Position numbers and translations under genes: made by a program. Positions 1 to 5,379 of a DNA stretch of 11,992 bases are shown here, in pieces. The notes under the pieces were generated by a model. That model was not told the origin of the DNA. It saw only the letters and a program-made list of their open reading frames with translations, and did not search any database. Source of the stretch: Rhodothermales bacterium (GTDB lineage: Bacteria; Bacteroidota; Rhodothermia; Rhodothermales; VXPQ01); contig JANQSQ010000593.1 of NCBI GenBank assembly GCA_028283985.1, positions 1-11,992 of the forward strand, given 5' to 3'. Position 1 is the stretch's first letter; each line of letters starts with the position of its first letter.

Positions 1-350
1 AAAAGTACGACATTGCGGTGGCGCTCAGGTATATTCACGACAATCTGCTTTCGCCGGAATTGTCCGTAACGAAAGTAGTCGAAAAGTGCCGTATCAAGAT
101 CGACTGTTTCTACGGTCGATTCGCAAGTGAAGTTACGCCGAACGGCGATGCGCGAAGAACGCCCCTGGAGTACATAACATGGGCGCGTATGCAGGTGGCC
201 CGGCGCATACTCGAGCATGGCGACTGTAATATGACCCAACTGGCATCCACGCTTGGATTCAATTCGTACCCGACTTTCTGGCGGACCTGCCGTAAACATC
301 TCGGCTGCAAACCGTCGGAAGCGGCGAAAAGGAACAGAAAAATGGGATGA
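1..350 (+). CDS. AraC-family transcriptional regulator, C-terminal DNA-binding part (5' end outside window)
   Basis: The frame is open to the left window edge (codons run from base 3), so this is the 3' end of a longer gene; the GTG at 18 is probably internal. The visible ~115 residues look like an AraC-type double helix-turn-helix domain. The first HTH lies around LSVTKVVEKCRI. A linker helix TPLEYITWARMQVARRIL follows, with the usual RM..A+.+L pattern. The second HTH is MTQLASTLGFNSYPTFWRTC followed by RKHLGCKPSEA, matching the family's 'A...GF.....F.R.F+...G..P' pattern. Such proteins bind DNA in the cytoplasm and usually activate nearby genes. The sensor domain is not visible, so the signal is unknown. 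The insertion between the two HTHs (around SEVTPNGDARRTP) is slightly longer than usual. The gene ends 153 bases before the next start, and a separate promoter lies in that gap. Confidence 0.85.
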   Translation, partial: KYDIAVALRYIHDNLLSPELSVTKVVEKCRIKIDCFYGRFASEVTPNGDARRTPLEYITWARMQVARRILEHGDCNMTQLASTLGFNSYPTFWRTCRKHLGCKPSEAAKRNRKMG

Positions 351-415
351 GTTACACGGAGCCGGCCAGCACACACTTGTAACCTATTCCGCCTGCCGGG
401 TCTGGTCTGGAAGTC

Positions 416-444
416 TTGACTGTCTCCGGGACGCTGATTATATT
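416..444 (+). promoter_or_regulatory. Sigma70-like promoter ahead of the small AT-rich gene
   Basis: A -35 box TTGACT (416-421) and a -10 box TATATT (439-444) are separated by exactly 17 bases; each box has one mismatch to the general bacterial consensus. Read as a Bacteroidota-type promoter, the same site offers TTG and a TA-rich TTTG-ending -7 region. It lies about 60 bases upstream of the ATG at 504, in the 351-503 gap. I see nothing else in that gap. Confidence 0.5.
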
Positions 445-503
445 TTGAGCCAGCTTGTTGGCTTAGAGCAGGCTATGTCTCGCTAACCTTTAAGGTGTTT
501 ATC

Positions 504-731
504 ATGGATGATGTACATGATCGCTCTGACCGGGAAATGACCTATTGGAAGGTTTGGTTTCATTTCTGGATTCTTACTTTTCCAAATGGAATATTTATAG
601 ATGATTCTAAAAAGCCTAATTTTTATTTTACGGAAACAAAGCGAAGAATTAGAGCTCTGATACATATGATTGTTTTAGGGATAATTGTTTGTTTTCTTTT
701 TTTGACGTTTGTTCAACCTGTAAATGCATAA
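504..731 (+). CDS. Small AT-rich membrane or secreted protein, unrecognised, possibly truncated by an in-frame TAA
   Basis: I do not recognise this protein. From ATG 504, with AAGG at 492-495 and an 8-base spacer, it encodes 75 residues; a GTG at 495 is the alternative start. The N-terminal part is charged and aromatic (MTYWKVWFHFWILTFPNG). A basic patch KRRIRAL is followed by the hydrophobic stretch MIVLGIIVCFLFLTFV and then QPVNA. That C-terminal block has the shape of a signal peptide or membrane anchor with an A-type cleavage site. Base composition is clearly more AT-rich than the flanking genes, which suggests transfer or a fast-evolving accessory gene. A good promoter lies upstream. The same frame stays open after the TAA at 729-731, so the real product may once have been longer. 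The gene could be real, decayed or partly spurious. Confidence 0.5.
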   Translation: MDDVHDRSDREMTYWKVWFHFWILTFPNGIFIDDSKKPNFYFTETKRRIRALIHMIVLGIIVCFLFLTFVQPVNA

Positions 732-842
732 CCTTATCCTGGCCCTACTACTTGTACGCCTCCTAATTATTGTCCTCCTGATCCTGATAATCCGTATACA
801 GAGGTGGTTCGGGTTGATTGGACAGAATTCGTCGGAATTTAA
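732..842 (+). pseudogene. In-frame continuation of the small secreted-peptide gene beyond a TAA stop
   Basis: Directly after TAA 729-731 the same frame runs open for 36 more codons to TAA 840-842. It encodes a Pro/Cys/Asp-rich stretch (PYPGPTTCTPPNYCPPDPDN) followed by PYTEVVRVDWTEFVGI. Its composition looks like a mature extracytoplasmic peptide and would follow the VNA cleavage-like site of the upstream ORF exactly. I infer either a nonsense mutation, a sequencing error or recoding at 729-731. Chance openness is possible because the stretch is short. Confidence 0.4.
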
Positions 843-848
843 GGTGTA

Positions 849-1187
849 GTGTTTCGATTCTGGTTTTGCTACAACCAACTCGATGAAATACCGTGTCGAG
901 ACGGACGCGCAGAGAGTCTCCTCGCAAACGAACTCGACAAGCCGGACTGCTGGCGAAACGACGTGATGCGCTATCTGACCTCAGCCCGGGAAGCAGCAGC
1001 AAACCCCGATTTCTACGTTCCGATAGACCTGCCGGGAAACCCCGAACAACGCCTTGCGGCGTTCCGGCGGCAGGTACTCGCCTACGGACAACTACTTATC
1101 CACTGGCCTGCGCTCGTCGAGGCCGCACGCGCCATGAAAGGGAAAGGAGACATGCTTGCCCGATCCATTCAGGCATACGCAGTCTGA
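849..1187 (+). CDS. Hypothetical protein, 112 residues, unrecognised
   Basis: I do not recognise this protein. The chosen start is GTG 849, just 6 bases after TAA 840-842, with AAGG at 841-844 (short 4-base spacer). An in-frame ATG at 966 would leave a 73-residue protein and is a serious alternative. The region from about 960 on has strong GC-rich third positions and a protein-like sequence: a helical region around MRYLTSAREAAANPDF, then LPGNPEQRLAAFRRQVLAY and a C-terminal helix ALVEAARAMKGKGDMLARSI. The N-terminal 38 residues contain several Cys and aromatic residues and may not be translated. There is no signal peptide or clear membrane segment. It is convergent with the minus-strand P1 gene, with only 18 bases between the two stops. 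Confidence 0.5.
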   Translation: MFRFWFCYNQLDEIPCRDGRAESLLANELDKPDCWRNDVMRYLTSAREAAANPDFYVPIDLPGNPEQRLAAFRRQVLAYGQLLIHWPALVEAARAMKGKGDMLARSIQAYAV

Positions 1188-1205
1188 ACGCAGGGTGCCG
1201 TTTCA

Positions 1206-2015
1206 TCAACCACCCCGAAACCGTTCCAGCAATTCGTACCGCCTCTTTTCCAGGCTGCGGGCAATCAACCGTACCCAGCCGGCGTGACAAAGAAGACCCG
1301 CCAGACCCAGTACGGCCATAGCCGGGAAGGCTATTCCATGTATTCGGGAAAAGAAGTACACAGAAAAGACGAGCCCCATGCTCAATATGGTCAATAACCA
1401 GAAAACAGGCACGATCCACCGATTTTCGATCGCATCTTTGGAAACAGGGACTTCGCGGTAAGGCTCTCCATAGCCCACATCGGAAAATTTCATATTCAGC
1501 TCTATGCGGGCCGGCGGTTCAAGACAGGTTGCAGCGAACGCCAGGAGATAATTGCAGATACCCAGAACATACAAAAATGCAGATGTTATCATAAAAATGT
1601 CATTCGGATTTCTCTGAATAACACCTGACAAAACCATCAAGATACCGAAATACAGCGATGCAGACAGATGATGCGTATATACAACGTTTTTTGCAATTCT
1701 TGCTTCCGATACAGGCCTTGACAACAAACCGTCATAGAACGTGCTCCAGCGATTAAGTACAAAAAAATGAGATACGGCGACAATCATAAGGTATATCACA
1801 AGAAAATTACTATCGGAAGGGTCACTCAATACAGAGCCCGATCCAATCAGTAGTACAACACCAAAAAATATCAACGCCCACCGGGGACGTCGATTCCTCC
1901 GGAAAAGCTTCCATTCCACGGAAAGCAGCTCGCGCAGCAGCCCCGGAGCCTCACGCGGCCGGGAAGCGCTTTGCTTCTTTTGCACAAGAGATACGGTCAT
2001 GTCCGGGGTCTCCAT
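1206..2015 (-). CDS. P1: half-length DUF5687-type ABC permease, C-terminal domain only
   Basis: This 269-residue membrane protein matches only the second half of P2, P3 and P4. It begins with about 30 hydrophilic residues, then reaches the conserved mid-protein motif LLSVEWKLFRRNRRPR (about 30-45). The FYDG....RPVSE motif (about 93-104) follows, then roughly six hydrophobic segments, and it ends in the family tail RRYELLERFR. ATG 2015 is preferred because TGAGGA at 2021-2026 (5-base spacer) is a good ribosome site in the short gap after the ATPase stop; TTG 2027 is an alternative. It is 15 bases downstream of the ATPase, so the two are very likely co-transcribed and the products paired in the inner membrane. 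The truncation falls exactly at a domain boundary with an intact start signal. That argues for a working half-transporter rather than random decay, but this is inference. The substrate is unknown. Confidence 0.8.
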   Translation of the reverse strand: METPDMTVSLVQKKQSASRPREAPGLLRELLSVEWKLFRRNRRPRWALIFFGVVLLIGSGSVLSDPSDSNFLVIYLMIVAVSHFFVLNRWSTFYDGLLSRPVSEARIAKNVVYTHHLSASLYFGILMVLSGVIQRNPNDIFMITSAFLYVLGICNYLLAFAATCLEPPARIELNMKFSDVGYGEPYREVPVSKDAIENRWIVPVFWLLTILSMGLVFSVYFFSRIHGIAFPAMAVLGLAGLLCHAGWVRLIARSLEKRRYELLERFRGG

Positions 2016-2020
2016 GGTAG

Positions 2021-2026
2021 TCCTCA
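2021..2026 (-). promoter_or_regulatory. Ribosome binding site of P1
   Basis: On the minus strand TGAGGA precedes ATG 2015 by 5 bases and lies in the short gap after the ATPase stop codon (2031-2033). It decides the P1 start and argues that this half-length gene is translated in its own right. Confidence 0.6.
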
Positions 2027-2030
2027 AGCC

Positions 2031-2741
2031 TTATACGGCCACCGACCGGGCGAAGAATCGCTCCAGTTCCTTCAGCGTCTGTTCCGAAATAAGCTCGTCC
2101 CGCTCGATCCGCCCCTGATTCATCAGCAGGATGCGCTCGCAGGCGTCCGTGACATGCCCCAGATCGTGGCTCGAAACGAAAATGGTTGCGTTCGTTTCCT
2201 TCGACATCTCGGCCAGTATCTGCTGCAGGACGTATTGCGACGTGGGATCCAGGTTGGCAAAGGGTTCGTCCAGCACCAGCACAGCAGGCTTCACCAGCAG
2301 CGCAGCCAGCAACCCGACTTTCTTTCGGTTCCCTGCCGAGAGATCACGGATCAGCTTGCCCGTACCCAGGACTTCCTCGGTAAACAGTTTCGCGTACCGG
2401 CTTTCCGCCTCCTCGATCTCCTGCAAGGACAACCCGTACGCCTTGCCGACGAAGCTGAAATACTCCTCCGCATTCAGAAAATCGATCAGAAAGCCTTCGT
2501 CGAGGTACGAACCGGTGTGCGACTTCCAGTCGGTGGTCTTGTCTACCCGCTCGCCGCCGAGCAGCACATGCCCCTTCGTGGCCTGCACGAGGTCCAGCAC
2601 GAGGCGGAGCAGCGTGGTCTTGCCCGCTCCATTGTTCCCCACAAGGCCCACCACCTGACCGGTAGGTATCTCCAGGTGCGGTACGTCTACGGCGACGAGA
2701 TCGCCGTACTTCTTGACAAGGTCTTTCAGGATGATCTGCAT
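2031..2741 (-). CDS. ABC transporter ATP-binding protein
   Basis: This 236-residue ATPase is the nucleotide-binding subunit of an ABC-2-type exporter and acts at the inner face of the cytoplasmic membrane. Visible motifs are Walker A GNNGAGKT (35-42), signature LSAGN (134-138, a variant of LSGGQ), Walker B VLVLDEP (154-160) with catalytic Glu159, D-loop NLDP (163-166) and the switch His192 in SSHD. The Q-loop position appears to hold Asp81 (SYLDEGF) rather than Gln; acidic residues are tolerated there in related exporters. The C-terminus is short, with no extra regulatory domain. ATG 2741 lacks a clear Shine-Dalgarno site. It sits 78 bases after P2 and 15 bases before P1 and is the only ATPase in the window. 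It presumably powers P1 and P2, and perhaps P3 and P4. The substrate cannot be told from sequence. Confidence 0.93.
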   Translation of the reverse strand: MQIILKDLVKKYGDLVAVDVPHLEIPTGQVVGLVGNNGAGKTTLLRLVLDLVQATKGHVLLGGERVDKTTDWKSHTGSYLDEGFLIDFLNAEEYFSFVGKAYGLSLQEIEEAESRYAKLFTEEVLGTGKLIRDLSAGNRKKVGLLAALLVKPAVLVLDEPFANLDPTSQYVLQQILAEMSKETNATIFVSSHDLGHVTDACERILLMNQGRIERDELISEQTLKELERFFARSVAV

Positions 2742-2819
2742 GAGCGGGGTTCGATAAAAAAGACTACAGGGAATTCCGATCAGGAACGTAAAACGAGGAA
2801 GCCGTAGCCAGGTTCACCC

Positions 2820-4349
2820 TCAGCGTATGCGGAACCGCTCCATGACCACGTACCGCCTGGTTCGCAGCCGCCGGGCAAGGAGTCTCGTCAGCCATGGCTG
2901 GAAGCACAGACCCGCCAGACCCAGCGCCCCCAGGATCAGACCCGACCATACACCGGATACGGATTGCATAATGGGTACAAGAACGGGCAGAATCAGCATA
3001 ATGACAAGGGTGGCATTCGTTAGTATCGCCTGTGCATTCAGAACGGGCAGGACAAACGATGTGTTGGGTTCCGTCATCCCGGCATTCAGTGTACGGGGAA
3101 TAGGGAATAAAACGTTCAGGAACAAAGCCGCGTAATTCAAAATTCCCATTGCAAACAATATGCTTCCCTGCATAAAAATCCATCCAAAAAATATTCTCGA
3201 ATCGAGTATTATATTCATTATTATTATCGCCAAAGTAAAGATAAGTATTATCGATAATATGATTCTGTGAAACATAAACAACATGGTGCGGAGTGTCGTG
3301 TTTTCAGAGATCGGCCAAACATTTAAGCCGTCGTAATATGCACTCTTGAAATCAAAGGCGGAAGTAAAATAAAATATCGGGTGCCATAACGACCATAATA
3401 TAAGGAATCCAGGGATGTTCTTCGCGCCAACCTCCGTGCTCACCCCGACAGCTAAAACAGTAAGGAAAAGGATCACGATGACGGAAACCGTCATCAACGA
3501 CCGGGGCTGCCGATTTCTGAGAATAAGCTTCCATTCGCAGGAAAGCAGTTCAGCCGTCAGGGTACGGGGCCTGCTTCTTCTTCGGGGCGCCCTTCTCCTG
3601 TTCCACGGCAGACGCAGCGCTGCCGAATGATCTATGTACAGGCTCCGGCTTATCCTCTTCACGGACCCGTAAAACAGGCATCCCGCCAAGCCTGCCAGAA
3701 GTATCGACGGCCAGACAGCCCCGCTTGCGGCCGCATCGAAAAGCGTGGCGGAGGCGCCGGACAGGATCCGGACATCGTGTCCCCATTCGAGTACCGCCAG
3801 TACCGAAACGCAAAGCAATACGCCCAGCACCGGCAGAAATTTTTCTCCCCGCCAGGAGCGAAGAATATTCGCCGCAAGGTGCATGCATACGCACAGCAGG
3901 CACAGGACCAGCAGCCAGTTCCAGGCAAAATCGATATCCTGGAGATAAAGGTTTTTGACCCAAAATCCTGTAACGAACGCCAGCACGAACAGATTGAATT
4001 TGCCGAACAGCGTAACGATCTGGCGAAACAGGGCAAGTGTCCGCCGAGGCGTCGGAGTAATCAGGTAAGGGAAAAGCGGTACATATACCTTGCGTCTGAG
4101 AAGTAAGCCGTCGAAAAGACCCCATGCGATAAGCACAGGGAATATCGCCGGGTTCACGCCGGCGAGCAAATCGACGGAACGGTCGATGTCCAGATATCCG
4201 ACGGCGGAAAAGCCCACATAAAAGGCATACAGAAAGACGGGAGCCCAGAGACACAGGACGGCAAGCAGACTGCCCCCAAGGATCCACGTCCCGAACGGAG
4301 AGCGCAGGGTCCGTTTCAGATAATTCGACGCAAGCGAACGGATCAGCAT
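2820..4349 (-). CDS. P2: full-length DUF5687-type ABC permease
   Basis: This 509-residue polytopic membrane protein starts MLIRSLASNYLK, the same opening as P4. That fixes the start at ATG 4349 rather than the upstream in-frame ATG 4421. The N-terminal half carries about six hydrophobic segments and the motif PLFPYLITPTPR (91-102). A basic linker (about 247-263) leads to LLSCEWKLILRNR (268-280), then a second half with about six segments, YYDGLNVWPISE (338-349) and the tail RRYVVMERFR. This two-half design is what I know of DUF5687 proteins, which commonly neighbour an ABC ATPase and are thought to be exporter permeases. It is 78 bases upstream of the ATPase and 12 bases after the toxin relic, so it may be read from the antitoxin promoter. 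The second half contains a very AT-rich, Ile-rich block (bases 3181-3240 have 16 G/C of 60), unlike the first half. The substrate is unknown. Confidence 0.85.
   Translation of the reverse strand: MLIRSLASNYLKRTLRSPFGTWILGGSLLAVLCLWAPVFLYAFYVGFSAVGYLDIDRSVDLLAGVNPAIFPVLIAWGLFDGLLLRRKVYVPLFPYLITPTPRRTLALFRQIVTLFGKFNLFVLAFVTGFWVKNLYLQDIDFAWNWLLVLCLLCVCMHLAANILRSWRGEKFLPVLGVLLCVSVLAVLEWGHDVRILSGASATLFDAAASGAVWPSILLAGLAGCLFYGSVKRISRSLYIDHSAALRLPWNRRRAPRRRSRPRTLTAELLSCEWKLILRNRQPRSLMTVSVIVILFLTVLAVGVSTEVGAKNIPGFLILWSLWHPIFYFTSAFDFKSAYYDGLNVWPISENTTLRTMLFMFHRIILSIILIFTLAIIIMNIILDSRIFFGWIFMQGSILFAMGILNYAALFLNVLFPIPRTLNAGMTEPNTSFVLPVLNAQAILTNATLVIMLILPVLVPIMQSVSGVWSGLILGALGLAGLCFQPWLTRLLARRLRTRRYVVMERFRIR
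4291..4349 (-). repeat. Conserved 5' coding segment shared by P2 and P4
   Basis: The first 59 bases of P2 (4291-4349) align without gaps to the first 59 bases of P4 (9261-9319). I count 51 identities, and the 36 bases nearest the start match at 34. P3 shares this only loosely. This is higher than the rest of the pair appears to be and fits recent duplication or gene conversion. Confidence 0.6.
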
Positions 4350-4360
4350 GGGATGGGCGA

Positions 4361-4571
4361 TTACGTCCTTGAATCGTGCATGGTCCCGGTGACTGACTTC
4401 CACCCCCTCCCTGCAAGCCACTTGCGCGGAAACGGGCCTCCAGCGTTAACAGCCTGCGCAGGCGGCATCAGAAACGACGCAAGCAATTCGACCACTCCCT
4501 TTCAAATCATCGTCGCCAAGCCTGCTTTTCTGCAGGAAGGCGCGCCACTGTCGTCGCTTGGCCGGATCCTC
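4361..4571 (-). pseudogene. Relic of an AbiEii-type toxin, C-terminal ~60 codons only, frameshifted
   Basis: Two adjoining frames read like the C-terminus of AbiEii/AbiGii nucleotidyltransferase toxins. The first (from 4571) gives EDPAKRRQWRAFLQKSRL, resembling the family's 'KQAQW+AFL++S+L' block. After a one-base frame change near 4495 the second frame gives VVELLASFLMPPAQAVNAGG, then PFPRKWLAGRGW, ending at TAA 4361-4363. This corresponds to the family's final 'FL.P...A...G.PF...W..GG.W' stretch. The nucleotidyltransferase core is absent, so no active toxin can be made here. The first segment overlaps the end of the antitoxin ORF in another frame, which suggests an internal deletion joined the antitoxin's end to the toxin's tail. 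The family assignment of so short a piece is from memory of the family pattern. Confidence 0.7.
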
Positions 4572-5202
4572 CCTCTGCTTCCACCGCTTCCAGGTATGGC
4601 CGGAGCACATTCCGAACACGGCACACCCCGGCGTAGCGCCATAGCGCATCGACGGTCCACACTTTCCCTTCCGGCTGCCGGGTAAACCGGCGACGGCGAA
4701 ACTCCCTCACTGCCTCAAGGGCCACATCGAGACCGACAAGTCCCCTGAACTTGAAACAATCGGCCACCGTCTTCGCCGGATCGAACACGCGAACCGATAC
4801 GTTCCCGACAGTATGCTCCTCTATCCCCGCCGTGAGCGCTTCCCGGGCCATTCGGACCACCCGCAGCGGAACCGTATCCGGACGGGGTTCCCACGCTTCG
4901 CGAGGAAGAGCAACCCACACCTCGAACGGAGCTTGCGTGGTAAGATCGTGGAAGCGCAGTGCGGAGAGGAGGCAAACGACCGCATCCGGAAGCCGGCGGG
5001 CCACTATGGCGAGATCGTGCCGCTCCGTCAATTCCCGGCCCGGCAGCGCGTACAGCCCCCGCCCGACACGCTCCAGTTCGCCACGTGCAGCAAGGCGGCT
5101 CAGGTATCGCCGGGGCAAACCCCGGTCGACCAGATCGTGTGAGGAAATAATCCCGCGCTCTTCCGCCAATCGCAGGACATCCTCCGTCATATCCCCTGCC
5201 AT
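4507..5202 (-). CDS. AbiEi-family type IV antitoxin / transcriptional regulator with a scrambled C-terminus
   Basis: This 231-residue protein has the AbiEi layout. An N-terminal winged helix runs over residues ~5-52 (RRYLSRLAARGELERVGRGL). A middle domain includes VVCLLSALRFHDLTTQAP. The C-terminal part has VRVFDPAKTVADCFKFR and WRYAGVCRVRNVLRPYLEAV (188-207). Family members usually end near that point. Residues ~208-231 here are an out-of-frame reading of toxin sequence and end at TGA 4507-4509. AbiEi proteins neutralise the AbiEii toxin and repress their own promoter by binding inverted repeats. The partner toxin is reduced to a relic, so this is an orphan, possibly kept as a repressor. ATG 5202 is preferred over ATG 5190 on position; upstream in-frame codons read AT-rich non-coding DNA. 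It lies between P3 and P2, same strand. Confidence 0.88.
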   Translation of the reverse strand: MAGDMTEDVLRLAEERGIISSHDLVDRGLPRRYLSRLAARGELERVGRGLYALPGRELTERHDLAIVARRLPDAVVCLLSALRFHDLTTQAPFEVWVALPREAWEPRPDTVPLRVVRMAREALTAGIEEHTVGNVSVRVFDPAKTVADCFKFRGLVGLDVALEAVREFRRRRFTRQPEGKVWTVDALWRYAGVCRVRNVLRPYLEAVEAEGGSGQATTVARLPAEKQAWRR

Positions 5203-5232
5203 AACGTATACCCGAAATAGTCCCTTTATCTT

Positions 5233-5267
5233 TAATATTTTATATAAAATACTATGAATTGGGACAA
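5233..5267 (-). promoter_or_regulatory. Antitoxin promoter with overlapping palindromic operator candidate
   Basis: On the minus strand a -35-like TTGTCC (5267-5262) and a -10-like TATAAA (5244-5239) are spaced by 17 bases. The -10 box lies inside a perfect 16-base palindrome TATTTTATATAAAATA (5236-5251), which extends imperfectly to 5233-5254. The site is about 35 bases upstream of ATG 5202. A palindrome over the -10 box is what negative self-control by an AbiEi repressor would need. Because no gene or clear terminator separates them, the same promoter could also drive P2, the ATPase and P1. AT-rich palindromes can arise by chance. Confidence 0.5.
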
Positions 5268-5379
5268 GATGCAACCCAAACTCACCCATATGATCGGGTT
5301 GAATTGTGCAGTTCGGCGGACTGGCGCAAAAACCACGCTCAAAGCACATGGCGAGAGAATAACAACCGCCAGATCATCC

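Noticed and set aside
400..410. The 10-base string TCTGGTCTGG recurs near 9402-9411
   Set aside because: Too short and without similar flanks; likely chance.
893..1321. A 142-residue plus-strand ORF overlapping 849-1187 and running into P1
   Set aside because: Extremely Arg/Pro/Ser-rich, overlaps the end of P1 on the other strand, and the 849 frame has more protein-like composition.
1971..2807. A 278-residue plus-strand ORF opposite the ATPase
   Set aside because: The ATPase on the other strand carries every expected motif; the antisense translation is low-complexity and has no family features.
4350..4421. Extended P2 start at ATG 4421
   Set aside because: The extra 24 residues overlap the toxin relic, lack hydrophobic character and have no counterpart in P3 or P4, which begin at the MLIRSL motif.
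4452..4463. Perfect palindrome GCCTGCGCAGGC as a possible terminator after the antitoxin
   Set aside because: No loop space and no following T-run; it falls inside the toxin relic coding remains.
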